Source: Sphingomonas sp. Root710
GTDB taxonomy: Bacteria; Pseudomonadota; Alphaproteobacteria; Sphingomonadales; Sphingomonadaceae
Assembly: GCF_001429065.1 (NCBI RefSeq)
Contig: NZ_LMIB01000001.1
Coordinates: 753,933 to 817,932 of the forward strand
Direction of reading: 5' to 3'
Length of the DNA stretch: 64,000 bases
Part shown: positions 1 to 9,037 of the stretch, piece after piece
Numbering within the stretch: position 1 is the first letter of the stretch
Layout of the letters: each line of letters starts with the position of its first letter
Translations under genes and position numbers: made by a program
Notes under the pieces: generated by a model
The model's database searches: none
Seen by the model: the letters and a program-made list of their open reading frames with translations, nothing else
Told to the model about the DNA's origin: nothing

Positions 1-1
1 A

Positions 2-958
2 TCGCTGTTCAATCTCAGCCGCAGCCAGATTGTCGGCCGCGCGATCCTCGATGCGATCGGCCATCCGCTGACGACGATGCCCAGCGACGCACCCTTCGCG
101 GCCTATGACGTCGAAATCATCCTCACGGACCGGCGGCGGATGCGCGTCGACCTCATGGTAGCGCCCTTGCCCGATCGGCTTGGCTGGCGCGCAGTGTCGA
201 TCCACGGCCATGCGCGCAGCGCGCTCGGGGCGCGATCGATCGATCGCGAGGGCGGCACCCGCACCGCGGTGGCAGCGGCGGCGATGCTGGCGCATGAGGT
301 GAAGAACCCGCTCTCGGCGGTACGCGGGGCGGCGCAGCTGCTGGAGACGAGTTGCGACGACGAGTCGCGCGGACTGACCCGGCTGATTCGCGAGGAGGTC
401 GATCGCGTCGCCGCGCTGATCGACCGGATGCAGGGCTTCACCGACACCCGCCCGATCGAGATGACGCCGCAGAATATCCATGCGATCCTCGGCCATGCGC
501 GCGAAGTGGCGCTCAAGGGATTCGCGCATGGGCGGACGATCCGCGAGGTTTACGATCCCTCGCTGCCCGCGGTGCTCGGCCATCGCGATTCGCTCGTCCA
601 GATTTTGATCAACCTGCTCAAGAACGCCGCCGAGGCGATGGGCGACGAACCAGGGACGATCACACTGACCACCGCCTACCGCCATGGCGTGTCGATGCGG
701 CGTGCCGACGGCGATGCGCGCCAGCCGCTGCCGATAGAGCTGTGCGTGATCGACGAGGGCCCCGGCGCACCCGAGGACATCGAAGGCCATCTGTTCGATC
801 CCTTCGTCACCACCAAACGCACCGGCAGCGGCCTTGGCCTGGCGCTGGTCGAGAAGCTGGTGTCCGATCAGGGCGGGATCATCGAATATTCGCGGGAGGG
901 AACCCCGGCCAAGACGGTGTTCCGCCTGCTGCTGCCAAGGGCGAGGGTGACAGCATGA
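2..958 (+). CDS. ntrB: NtrB nitrogen-regulation sensor histidine kinase (5' partial)
   Basis: Cytoplasmic histidine kinase that phosphorylates or dephosphorylates NtrC in response to nitrogen status (via PII in the known family). The reading frame is open from the left edge of the window, so the true start lies outside; the PAS-like N-terminus is cut. The H-box LAHEVKNPLSAVRG has its phospho-acceptor His near base 293. The N-box LINLLKNAAEAM, the G1 box DEGPGAP and the G2 box GSGLGLALVEKL follow in order, giving a complete HisKA plus HATPase_c core. The stop overlaps the ntrC start (ATGA), so the two are translationally coupled. Family identity is secure, and the name is supported by the ntrC gene that follows. 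Confidence 0.93.
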   Translation, partial: SLFNLSRSQIVGRAILDAIGHPLTTMPSDAPFAAYDVEIILTDRRRMRVDLMVAPLPDRLGWRAVSIHGHARSALGARSIDREGGTRTAVAAAAMLAHEVKNPLSAVRGAAQLLETSCDDESRGLTRLIREEVDRVAALIDRMQGFTDTRPIEMTPQNIHAILGHAREVALKGFAHGRTIREVYDPSLPAVLGHRDSLVQILINLLKNAAEAMGDEPGTITLTTAYRHGVSMRRADGDARQPLPIELCVIDEGPGAPEDIEGHLFDPFVTTKRTGSGLGLALVEKLVSDQGGIIEYSREGTPAKTVFRLLLPRARVTA

Positions 959-2412
959 CGAGTTTGGGGGGGCGCGTCCTAGTTGTCGATGATGACGGTG
1001 CTATCCGCACCGTGGTGCGCGAAGCGTTGCGCCGCGCGGGCTATGTGGTCGAGACCGCGGCGTCGGTCGCCGAACAGCGGCGGCTGTTCGCGAGCTTCGA
1101 TCCGCAGGTGCTGGTGACCGACGTCGTCCTGCCCGACGGCAACGGCCTCGACATCATCCCCGAGGTGCTCGAGCGCAATCCGGGCCTGCCGATCATCGTG
1201 CTGTCGGCGCAGAACACCTTCACCACCGCGCTGCGCGCCACCGAACAGGGCGCGTTCGACTATCTGCCCAAGCCCTTCGACCTGGGCGAGCTGACTCGCG
1301 CCGTCGCCGATGCGCTCGCCGCCCGCGCCGCCAGCGGCAGCGCGGTGCGCGATCCCGAAAATGCCGAGGACTTGCCGCTGATCGGGCGCTCGCCGCCGAT
1401 GCAGGAGGTGTATCGGACGATCGCGCGCGTGGTCGCCAACGACTTGACCGTGCTCGTCCTCGGTGAATCCGGCACCGGCAAGGAACTGGTCGCGCGCGCC
1501 ATCCATGATTTCGGGCCACGCAGCGCAGCGCCCTTCGTTGCGATCAATATGGCGGCGATCCCGCGCGAGCTGATCGAATCCGAACTGTTCGGCCATGAGC
1601 GCGGCGCCTTCACCGGCGCGCAGGCGCGCACCGCAGGCCGCTTCGAGCAGGCGCAGGGCGGCACCCTGTTTCTCGACGAGATTGGCGACATGCCGATGGA
1701 AGCCCAGACCCGGCTGCTCCGCGTGTTGCAGGCTGGTGAGTTCACCACCGTCGGCGGCACCCGGTCGATCCGCGCTGACGTCCGCATCATCGCCGCGACG
1801 CATAAGGATCTGCCCCGGCTGATCGCCGATGGCGGCTTCCGCGAGGATCTTTATTACCGACTCAACGTCGTGCCGATTCGCCTGCCGGCGCTGCGCCAGC
1901 GCGGCGAGGATATCGGCGAATTGGCGCGTTTCTTCCTCGATCGCGCCGCGGCGGATGGTCTGCCGCGCAAAATCCTCGATCCGGGGGCTATCACCCGGCT
2001 GATCCAATACGGCTGGCCGGGTAACGTCCGCGAGCTCGAAAACCTCATGCGCCGCCTGGCGGTGCTGAGCCGCGAAGACGTGATCACCGCCGCGATCGTC
2101 GAGCAGCAATTCCACCACCCCGCGCCGGTCGAGAATGCGCCGCCGCCGAGCGGACAGGGCGGGGGGCTCGCCGATGCGGTCGAACATCATCTCGCCCGCT
2201 ATTTCGCGACTTTCGGCCGCGATCTTCCGCCCGACGGGCTTTACGACCGGGTGCTGGCCGAGGTCGAACGCCCGCTGCTCGAACTGAGCATGGCGGCCTC
2301 CAAGGGCAATCAGCTGCGCGCGGCGCGTCTGCTCGGTATCAACCGCAACACCCTGCGCAAGAAGCTGACCGACCTGTCGATCGACGCGGGCGCGGCGCGG
2401 CGCGGCGATTGA
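955..2412 (+). CDS. ntrC: NtrC sigma-54-dependent response regulator
   Basis: A 485-residue enhancer-binding protein activated by NtrB that drives sigma-54 promoters of nitrogen-assimilation genes. The N-terminal receiver domain has its acceptor Asp at about residue 56 (VLVTDVVLPDG). The central AAA+ domain has Walker A GESGTGKE near residue 170, an intact sigma-54 contact loop GAFTGA near 217, and Walker B LFLDEIGDMP. The C-terminus carries a Fis-type helix-turn-helix (AARLLGINRNTLRKKL). The ATG at 955 overlaps the ntrB stop; the frame is open further upstream, but that part is antisense-free shadow of ntrB. Length is normal for the family. Confidence 0.96.
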   Translation: MTSLGGRVLVVDDDGAIRTVVREALRRAGYVVETAASVAEQRRLFASFDPQVLVTDVVLPDGNGLDIIPEVLERNPGLPIIVLSAQNTFTTALRATEQGAFDYLPKPFDLGELTRAVADALAARAASGSAVRDPENAEDLPLIGRSPPMQEVYRTIARVVANDLTVLVLGESGTGKELVARAIHDFGPRSAAPFVAINMAAIPRELIESELFGHERGAFTGAQARTAGRFEQAQGGTLFLDEIGDMPMEAQTRLLRVLQAGEFTTVGGTRSIRADVRIIAATHKDLPRLIADGGFREDLYYRLNVVPIRLPALRQRGEDIGELARFFLDRAAADGLPRKILDPGAITRLIQYGWPGNVRELENLMRRLAVLSREDVITAAIVEQQFHHPAPVENAPPPSGQGGGLADAVEHHLARYFATFGRDLPPDGLYDRVLAEVERPLLELSMAASKGNQLRAARLLGINRNTLRKKLTDLSIDAGAARRGD

Positions 2413-2573
2413 TGAGGCCGGCCCGGCCGTAGCGGCCCGTTGCCCCGGCGATCCGATGGCTGGCGTCGCCCAGCCGCGCGGATAGTGTGTTCCAGATGCC
2501 ACGCCCTTGTGGTAATCCAGCCACGATGGCGGCGTTGAGTCTCGCATATAAGAGGTGGCGGAGGCGTGCAGCG

Positions 2574-4784
2574 ATGGCGTGGCGGCCACGCCGGCTGATC
2601 CCGCTGCTCGAATTCCTGGTGCCGATCGCGACGCTGCTGGTCGTCATCATCAGCTATCGCATCGTCACCGGCAGCGGGCAGCCAGACGCGCCGATCTCCC
2701 CATCGGTCGCTGCGCTGTTGCTTGGCGCCAACCTCGTCGCCTTCATGGGGCTGATGGTGCTCGCGGCGCGGCGCGTGGCGCAGCATCGCGCGGCGCGGTC
2801 CGAACTTGGGGGCAAGGCGCGGCTTCATGTCCGGCTTGTCGCCTTCTTCTCGCTGATTGCCACCGTGCCGACTTTGCTGGTTGTGGTGTTCGCGTCGCTG
2901 CTGTTCCAGGTCGGCACCGAATTCTGGTTCTCGGACAAGGCGCGCGTCGTGCTGAAAAGCTCGGAAAGCGTGGCACAGGCCTATGTCACCGAAAGCAAGG
3001 AGCGGTTGCTGGGCGACATCCTTGCCATGTCGGGGGATCTGCGCGGCGCACTGACTGCGACGACGGTCGACGATCCGCGCTTCGCGCCCTTCTTCGCGCG
3101 CCAGGTCGTCTATCGCGGCCTGTCTGAATCGGCGATCATCACCATCGACCGCACCGGCACGCCGCAGCTGATCGCGCTGGCGAACCTCGACAAGCGTGCG
3201 CTCGACAAGCGCTTGCCGCCCGCCACCCTGCCGTTCCTGCAAGGCGGGCAGCCGCGCATCACCGCCGAGGCGGGCGACCGGATCGAGGGCACGATCCTGC
3301 TCGACGCAGCCAGCAAGACCTATCTCTACATCTCGCGCCAGTCGGACCGCGACATATTGTCGCAGGCCGCACGCGCGCGGTCGGCGCTGGGCGATTATAT
3401 CGCTACGATCGATCGGGCCCGGGCATTGCAGCTTCGGTTCAACATCCTGCTGATGATCATCTCGCTGCTGATCCTCGCGCTTGCCATATGGGTGGCGATG
3501 ACGGTGGCCGACCGGCTCGTCCGGCCGGTGAACGAGCTTGTGGCGGCGGCGCGGCGCGTGGCCGCGGGCGACCTGTCGGCGCGGGTCCATAATGCCCCGA
3601 CCCCGGACGAGATCGGCACGCTGAGCAGCGCGTTCAACCGCATGACCCGCAAGCTGGGTGAGCAGACCGGCGCGATCCTAGCCGCGAACGGCCAGCTCGA
3701 AAGCCGCAGCGCCTTCATCGAAGCGGTGCTGTCGGGCGTCACTGCGGGGGTGATCTCGGTCGATGGCGCGCGGCACATCACATTGGTCAACCCGTCCGCG
3801 CGATCGATGCTGGCGCTGGACGAGCCGACCGAGGGCCGGGCGCTGACCGAGGTCGCGCCCGAGCTCGACCATGTCATCGACAGCGGCGACCGCGAGGTGG
3901 TGGTGCAGATCGTCGTCGATGGCGAGGCGCGGACGCTGTCGGTGCGCTGCGTCGCCGCAGAGGGCGCACATGTCCTGACCTTCGACGACATCACCCAGCG
4001 TCTGGCGGATCAGCGCCGCGCCGCCTGGGCCGATGTCGCGCGGCGGATCGCGCATGAGATCAAGAATCCGCTGACTCCTATTCAACTCGCCGCCGAACGG
4101 CTCCAACGGCGCTATGGCAAGGAGATCACCTCCGATCCCGGCGTGTTCGAGCGGCTGACCGCGACGATCGTCCGTCAGGTCGGCGATATGCGCCGGATCG
4201 TCGACGAATTCTCATCCTTCGCGCGCATGCCGAAGCCTGCCTTCCGGGAAGAGGCGCTGGTCGACATCGCCCGCCAGTCGCTGTTCCTCCACGAAGTCGC
4301 GCACCCGAAGATCAGTTTCAGCCTCGACAGCGAGGGCCTTGCCCCGGTGATGGTCTGCGATCGCCGCCAGCTGGGGCAGGCGCTCACCAACCTCGTCAAG
4401 AACGCGGTCGAGGCGATCGAGGAGAATCCCGATCAGCAGGCGCCCGGCGTGATCGCGATGACGATACGGACCGATGGCCGCCGCCTGCGCCTCGTCCTCG
4501 CCGACAACGGCCCAGGCCTGCCGCTGGAGCGCAACCAGATCACCGAGCCCTATATGACGACCCGCAAACGCGGCACCGGATTGGGCCTCGCGATCGTGCG
4601 CAAGATTGTCGAGGACCATCTCGGCACGCTGGCGTTTCGCGACCGGCCCGGCGGCGGCACGCTGGTCGAACTCGATTTCGATCTCGAAGCGCTGCGCAGC
4701 CTCGACACCGCTGATGGCGAAGGCGGCGGGGCAGATAGCGAGCAGGCGAAGATACCCGAACTTACAAGAAGTGGAATTGGTTGA
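2574..4784 (+). CDS. ntrY: NtrY membrane-bound nitrogen sensor histidine kinase
   Basis: Integral-membrane kinase of the NtrY/NtrX pair that senses nitrogen or redox state in alphaproteobacteria. There are about three N-terminal membrane segments, a periplasmic stretch, and another membrane helix (LLMIISLLILALAIW). A HAMP linker (DRLVRPVNELVAAARRVA), a PAS domain, HisKA (RRIAHEIKNPLTPIQLAAE, His near residue 494) and an ATPase domain (GTGLGLAIVRKIVEDH) follow. The ATG at 2574 is chosen because GGCGGAGG lies 9 bases upstream; in-frame ATGs at 2487, 2496 and 2526 lack a comparable ribosome-binding site. The gene is 161 bases after ntrC and 3 bases before ntrX, so it probably has its own promoter in the ntrC-ntrY gap. 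Confidence 0.93.
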   Translation: MAWRPRRLIPLLEFLVPIATLLVVIISYRIVTGSGQPDAPISPSVAALLLGANLVAFMGLMVLAARRVAQHRAARSELGGKARLHVRLVAFFSLIATVPTLLVVVFASLLFQVGTEFWFSDKARVVLKSSESVAQAYVTESKERLLGDILAMSGDLRGALTATTVDDPRFAPFFARQVVYRGLSESAIITIDRTGTPQLIALANLDKRALDKRLPPATLPFLQGGQPRITAEAGDRIEGTILLDAASKTYLYISRQSDRDILSQAARARSALGDYIATIDRARALQLRFNILLMIISLLILALAIWVAMTVADRLVRPVNELVAAARRVAAGDLSARVHNAPTPDEIGTLSSAFNRMTRKLGEQTGAILAANGQLESRSAFIEAVLSGVTAGVISVDGARHITLVNPSARSMLALDEPTEGRALTEVAPELDHVIDSGDREVVVQIVVDGEARTLSVRCVAAEGAHVLTFDDITQRLADQRRAAWADVARRIAHEIKNPLTPIQLAAERLQRRYGKEITSDPGVFERLTATIVRQVGDMRRIVDEFSSFARMPKPAFREEALVDIARQSLFLHEVAHPKISFSLDSEGLAPVMVCDRRQLGQALTNLVKNAVEAIEENPDQQAPGVIAMTIRTDGRRLRLVLADNGPGLPLERNQITEPYMTTRKRGTGLGLAIVRKIVEDHLGTLAFRDRPGGGTLVELDFDLEALRSLDTADGEGGGADSEQAKIPELTRSGIG

Positions 4785-4787
4785 GGC

Positions 4788-6176
4788 ATGGCGCTGGAAA
4801 TCCTGATTGTCGACGACGAGGCGGACATCCGCGAGCTGGTGGCGGGGGTGCTCGAGGATGAGGGCTATACCGCGCGGACGGCGGCGGACAGCGATGCCGC
4901 GCTCGCTGCGATCGACGACCGCCGCCCGTCGCTCGTTCTGCTCGACGTCTGGCTGCAGGGATCGCGGCTCGACGGGCTCGACCTGCTCGACGAAATCAAG
5001 CGCCGCGACCCGAGCCTGCCGGTGCTGATGATCTCGGGCCATGGCAATCTTGACACCGCCGTCGCGGCGATCCGGCGCGGCGCAACCGATTTCATCGAGA
5101 AGCCGTTCGAGGCCGAGCAATTGCTGCTCCTCGTCGGTCGTGCAACCGAGACCGACCGCCTGCGCCGTGAAAATGCGACGCTCAAGGCCCAGATCGGGCA
5201 GGAAGAGGAACTCACCGGCAATTCGGGCGCGATCAACGGCATCCGCGCGACCCTGAAGCGCGTCGCCGCCACCGGCAGCCGCGTGCTGATCAGCGGCCCC
5301 GCGGGCGTCGGCAAGGAGGTTGCCGCGCGCTTGCTGCATCTGTGGAGCAACCGGGCGCAGGCGCCGTTCATCGTCGTCAGCGCCGCGCGGATGGAGCCCG
5401 AGCGCGTCGAGGAGGAGCTGTTTGGAGTCGAGGAGAATGGCGAACTGATCCGCCCCGGCCTGCTCGAGCAGGCGCATGGCGGGACGCTGTTCCTAGACGA
5501 GATCGCCGACATGCCGCTGACCACGCAAGCCAAGATCCTGCGCGTGCTGACCGAGCAGGCTTTCAACCGCGTTGGCGGCCAGCGCATCGTCAAGGTCGAC
5601 GTCCGTGTCGTCTCGGCCACCGCGCGCACCCTGAGCGAGGAGATCGAGGCCGGCCGTTTCCGCGAGGACCTCTATTACCGGCTCAATGTGGTGCCGGTTC
5701 ATATCCCCGCGCTCAACGAACGCCGCGAGGACATCCCCGCCCTGGTCGAGCATTTCCTGGCGCGCTTCGCATCCGAGCGGCGCGTGCCGACCCCGACCGT
5801 CACCGAGGATGCGGTCGGTGCGCTCCAGACCTATGACTGGCCGGGCAATGTCCGCCAGCTGCGCAACATCGTCGAACGCACGATCATCCTCGCGCCGGGC
5901 GACCGGATCGGGCGAATCGAACTCGACATGCTGCCGCCCGAGGTGCTGAGCGATCAGGCGCGGCTCGCGCCGGGAGAGGCTGCACGCTCGATCATGGGAA
6001 CGCCGCTGCGTGAGGCGCGCGAGACCTTCGAGCGCGAATATCTACGCGTCCAGATACGCCGCTTCTCGGGCAATATCTCGCGCACTGCGACCTTCATCGG
6101 CATGGAAAGATCGGCGCTTCACCGGAAGTTGAAGACGCTCGGCCTCGTCGACTCGCGGGAAGACGAGGAGGAATGA
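4788..6176 (+). CDS. ntrX: NtrX response regulator (AAA+ domain lacking GAFTGA)
   Basis: A 462-residue partner regulator of NtrY. It has a receiver domain with Asp53 (VLLDVWLQG), then an AAA+ domain with Walker A GPAGVGKE and Walker B LFLDEIADMP, and a C-terminal Fis-like helix-turn-helix (SRTATFIGMERSALHRKLK). Where NtrC carries the sigma-54-binding GAFTGA loop, this protein reads ELFGVEENGELIRPGLLEQA, so the loop is missing. That suggests it acts as a DNA-binding regulator with sigma-70 holoenzyme or as a repressor rather than as a classical sigma-54 activator; this is inference. It starts 3 bases after ntrY, so it is co-transcribed. Confidence 0.93.
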   Translation: MALEILIVDDEADIRELVAGVLEDEGYTARTAADSDAALAAIDDRRPSLVLLDVWLQGSRLDGLDLLDEIKRRDPSLPVLMISGHGNLDTAVAAIRRGATDFIEKPFEAEQLLLLVGRATETDRLRRENATLKAQIGQEEELTGNSGAINGIRATLKRVAATGSRVLISGPAGVGKEVAARLLHLWSNRAQAPFIVVSAARMEPERVEEELFGVEENGELIRPGLLEQAHGGTLFLDEIADMPLTTQAKILRVLTEQAFNRVGGQRIVKVDVRVVSATARTLSEEIEAGRFREDLYYRLNVVPVHIPALNERREDIPALVEHFLARFASERRVPTPTVTEDAVGALQTYDWPGNVRQLRNIVERTIILAPGDRIGRIELDMLPPEVLSDQARLAPGEAARSIMGTPLREARETFEREYLRVQIRRFSGNISRTATFIGMERSALHRKLKTLGLVDSREDEEE

Positions 6177-6327
6177 GCCGCCGCTTATAAAATGCTGCAA
6201 CTGCGAGATGGACGGGGGCGATTTGCTCCGATATCATGGCGCCAGTCCCGTATAAGGCGAGGGCTGCACGACGCTAAGCACGGCGCACATAGCGGGCCAT
6301 GACCCGCCAAGACCGGAGACCGGTAAT

Positions 6328-6810
6328 ATGGCCGAAAAGGTCAATAACCTCCAGGACATCTTCCTGAACTCGGTTCGGAAGACCAAGACCCCCGTCACGA
6401 TGTTCCTCGTCAAGGGCGTCAAGCTCCAGGGCATCATCACCTGGTTCGACAATTTCTCGGTGCTGCTTCGCCGCGACGGCCAGTCGCAGCTGATCTACAA
6501 GCATGCGATCTCGACGGTGATGCCCGCGCATCCGATCGACATGAGCGAGATCGACAAGGGTTTTGAGGACAAGAAGTCGCATCTGCTGCAGGAGGTCTTC
6601 CTGTCGGCGGTCCGCAAGGCGCGCGAGCCGGTGACGATGTTCCTGGTCAACGGCGTGATGCTACAGGGCGAGATCGCGGCCTATGATCTGTTCTGCATGC
6701 TGCTGCGGCGCGATGGCCTGAGCCAGCTCGTCTACAAGCATGCGATTTCGACCGTGCAGCCGGCCCATCCTATCAACCTCGCCGAAATCGACGACGAAGA
6801 CGAGGATTGA
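6328..6810 (+). CDS. hfq: Tandem two-domain Hfq RNA chaperone
   Basis: The RNA chaperone Hfq normally has about 80-100 residues and forms a hexameric ring that pairs sRNAs with mRNAs. This 160-residue protein has two complete Sm-like Hfq domains, at residues about 5-67 and 83-147, joined by an acidic linker. Each copy has the Sm1 part ([23 protein letters not shown]), LLRRDG, and the Sm2 signature YKHAIST. Copy 1 keeps the proximal-face Gln-Asp pair, while copy 2 has Gln-Glu. In place of FDNF, copy 2 has YDLF. A ring would therefore need three chains rather than six. The tail is acidic (DDEDED). The gene sits between ntrX and hflX, the usual hfq-hflX neighbourhood, with hflX starting 14 bases downstream. 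No frameshift is needed to read the fusion. Confidence 0.95.
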   Translation: MAEKVNNLQDIFLNSVRKTKTPVTMFLVKGVKLQGIITWFDNFSVLLRRDGQSQLIYKHAISTVMPAHPIDMSEIDKGFEDKKSHLLQEVFLSAVRKAREPVTMFLVNGVMLQGEIAAYDLFCMLLRRDGLSQLVYKHAISTVQPAHPINLAEIDDEDED

Positions 6811-6824
6811 GCGTTTAGCTCGGC

Positions 6825-8141
6825 ATGAGCGTATTCAACCGCGAGGATGACGACGGGCTGAGCCGCGGCGCGAAGGCGCTGGTGGCTCTGCCCGAACGTG
6901 CGGGCGACAGCCAGCGCAGCGCCGAGGCGCGGCTCGACGAGGCGGCGGGCCTGGCCGCCGCGATTGGCGTCGATGTCGTCGAGAAGCTGGCTTTCCGCCT
7001 GCGCGACCCCAAGCCGGCGACGCTGTTCGGATCGGGGCAGGTCGACCAGATCGCCACCGCCGCACGGATGGGCGAGGCCGAGCTGATCATCGTCGACGCC
7101 GCGCTGACCCCGATCCAGCAGCGCAATCTGGAAAAGGCGACCGAGGCCAAGGTCATCGACCGCACCGGCCTGATCCTGGAAATTTTTGGTGAACGCGCGG
7201 CGACCGCCGAGGGCCGGCTCCAGGTCGAACTTGCCCATCTCGATTACCAGGCGGGCCGCCTTGTGCGGAGCTGGACCCACCTCGAGCGTCAGCGCGGCGG
7301 TTTCGGCTTCCTCGGTGGCCCGGGCGAAACCCAGATCGAGGCCGATCGCCGCCTGATCCGTGATCGCATGGCCAAGCTGCGCCGCGAGCTGGAGCAGGTC
7401 CGCCGCACCCGCGGTCTCCACCGCGCCCGGCGGCAGCGCGCGCCCTGGCCGGTGATCGCGCTGGTCGGCTACACCAATGCCGGCAAGTCGACGCTGTTCA
7501 ACCGGATGACCGGGGCGAAGGTGATGGCCGAGGACCTGCTCTTCGCGACGCTCGACCCGACGATGCGGCAGATCACGCTGCCTGGCATCGACAAGGCGAT
7601 CCTGTCGGACACGGTGGGCTTCGTATCGGATCTGCCGACCCAGCTGGTCGCCGCCTTCCGGGCGACGCTGGAAGAGGTGACCGGCGCCGACATCATCCTC
7701 CACGTCCGCGACATCGCGCACCCCGACAGCGACGCGCAGGCCGCCGACGTCCTGACGGTGCTCGGCGAGATCGGCGTCGGCCCGCGCGCGCCCGAAAGCG
7801 AAGGCGGCGATGGCGCGCCGATCATCGAGGTGTGGAACAAGGTCGACATGCTCGATCCCGAAACCCACGCCGCGACCGAGGCGGAAGCCGAGCGGCGTGA
7901 GGATGTCGTCACCCTGTCGGCGCTGACCGGCGAGGGTGTCGACACGCTGCGCCGCGTCGTGTCCGAACGGCTGTCGACCGGCAATCGTGTGCGGACGCTT
8001 CCGGTCCTGCTCAGTGACGGCGCGGCAATGGCCTGGCTGCACGCCAACGGCGAAGTGATCGGTCAGGAGATCGAAGGCGGCCGGATGATCGTCGAGGTGC
8101 GGCTGTCCGACAAGGATCTGGCGCGCTTCGAGGCGCGCTGA
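6825..8141 (+). CDS. hflX: HflX ribosome-associated GTPase
   Basis: A 438-residue TRAFAC-class GTPase that binds the 50S subunit and helps split or rescue stalled ribosomes. The N-terminal HflX domain contains the glycine-rich LGGPGETQIEADRRLIRDR stretch. The G domain has the P-loop VGYTNAGKSTLFN, G3 (DTVGFVSDLP) and G4 (WNKVDM). Length is normal. It lies 14 bases after hfq, the conserved hfq-hflX pairing, and ends the plus-strand block; there is no clear terminator after the stop. Confidence 0.95.
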   Translation: MSVFNREDDDGLSRGAKALVALPERAGDSQRSAEARLDEAAGLAAAIGVDVVEKLAFRLRDPKPATLFGSGQVDQIATAARMGEAELIIVDAALTPIQQRNLEKATEAKVIDRTGLILEIFGERAATAEGRLQVELAHLDYQAGRLVRSWTHLERQRGGFGFLGGPGETQIEADRRLIRDRMAKLRRELEQVRRTRGLHRARRQRAPWPVIALVGYTNAGKSTLFNRMTGAKVMAEDLLFATLDPTMRQITLPGIDKAILSDTVGFVSDLPTQLVAAFRATLEEVTGADIILHVRDIAHPDSDAQAADVLTVLGEIGVGPRAPESEGGDGAPIIEVWNKVDMLDPETHAATEAEAERREDVVTLSALTGEGVDTLRRVVSERLSTGNRVRTLPVLLSDGAAMAWLHANGEVIGQEIEGGRMIVEVRLSDKDLARFEAR

Positions 8142-8177
8142 TCTATCCGGATCGTCGTGCTGAACTTCGGCGTTTCA

Positions 8178-8600
8178 TCAATTGAGCATGCTGACGGCCG
8201 AAGCGATGTGGATGGTGCCGAGGAAGATCTGTCCGCGTTTGTCGTAGCGGGCTGAGATGCCCCGGAATGCCTTGAGCTTGGCAAAGAAGTTTCCGACGAG
8301 GTGTCGAGCCGCATAGAGATGTCGGTCGTGCCTGCGTCTGTAGGTATGATTGATCTTTGACGGGATAACGATTTGCACGCCGCCTGCATTGAGGAGATCA
8401 ACGACAAGCTCCCGGGCATCAGAAGATCATGGAGATGTCTTGGCGTCAGATGGGAGGCGACCGGGTTGCCGACAGCGTCGCACAAGGCGCGGAGCTTGGT
8501 ACTCAGTCCGCCTTTGCTTCGGCCGATCCCTTCCTTTTCCGCCGGCGCTCGATTGATAGGCGCAGACCACATGCGCAATTGGGAATCCCCTAATCGATGA
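8178..8600 (-). pseudogene. Decayed IS5-family transposase remnant
   Basis: Pieces of an IS5 (IS427-like) transposase can be read on the minus strand in different frames. At the 5' side one frame reads VVCAYQSSAGGKG, which resembles the VRAHQxAAGxKG region. A second frame reads EGIGRSKGGLSTKLRALCDA. A third, ending at the stop at 8178, reads VQIVIPSKINHTYRRRHD and ARHLVGNFFAKLKAFRGIS, the C-terminal catalytic part. At least two frameshifts (near 8415 and 8540), loss of the middle section, and loss of the N-terminal half make it non-functional. No target duplication or terminal inverted repeat is obvious. The scar fills the otherwise gene-free 470-base gap between hflX and the parA partner gene. 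Confidence 0.8.
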
Positions 8601-8611
8601 CGCGCCCAAGG

Positions 8612-9022
8612 TTAGCTTGACGATTTTAACCTGTCGGCGGTGATCTTCCGTGCCTCGGCGACCAGCGTGTCGAGGCCGGGCTGGCTGTCGAGGAAGGCGT
8701 CGAGCGCTTCCGTGACGATCTGCTGGGCGGAACGGTTGGCCACCGCGCTGGCGAGGCGCAGGCGCAGATGGCGGTCGGAGTCGAGGCGCAGGGTAAAGGC
8801 AGCCCTGGCCTTGCGCGGCAAGGCGGCTTCAACCGGCGGCGCATCCTCCGCAATCGCCAATTCCGGCTTCTGGCGGGCGAAACTCAGCATCAGGCGCGCC
8901 TGCTGGTCGCGCGGCGCGACCCCGATCATCGGTACAGGGGCGCGGCGAATCGCCGGATGCGCCTCGCCCTTGCGCGCGAGCAGTCCCCCGCTGAGCGATG
9001 CGATCGGCTTGGGTTCGGACAT
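8612..9022 (-). CDS. Small ribbon-helix-helix-like partner of ParA
   Basis: A 136-residue protein 15 bases downstream of a parA-like gene on the same strand. The N-terminal half is low complexity (Pro/Ala rich). The C-terminal half (ARAAFTLRLDSDRHLRLRLA, then NRSAQQIVTEALDAFL) looks like a ribbon-helix-helix DNA-binding fold: a basic beta strand followed by two helices. The second ATG (9022) is preferred because AGGAGG lies 8 bases upstream, whereas the ATG at 9028 is only 2 bases from it. The C-terminal tail KSSS lies beside the IS remnant and may have been altered by it. The inferred role is a DNA- or cargo-binding adaptor for the ParA ATPase; the exact family is not recognised with certainty. 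Confidence 0.75.
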   Translation of the reverse strand: MSEPKPIASLSGGLLARKGEAHPAIRRAPVPMIGVAPRDQQARLMLSFARQKPELAIAEDAPPVEAALPRKARAAFTLRLDSDRHLRLRLASAVANRSAQQIVTEALDAFLDSQPGLDTLVAEARKITADRLKSSS

Positions 9023-9037
9023 AGCCATTCCCTCCTG

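Noticed and set aside
979-2589. A 536-codon open frame opposite ntrC
   Set aside because: It is the antisense shadow of a clear gene in GC-rich DNA; composition (Arg/Ala/Gly rich, no motif) and the absence of a ribosome site argue against coding. The same holds for the long antisense frames opposite glgA, glgP, pgm, leuA and gspD.
8063-8578. An intact 171-residue gene over the IS remnant
   Set aside because: Only its first part matches transposase; the remainder is antisense to hflX. The matching continues in other frames, so this is a frameshifted fossil.
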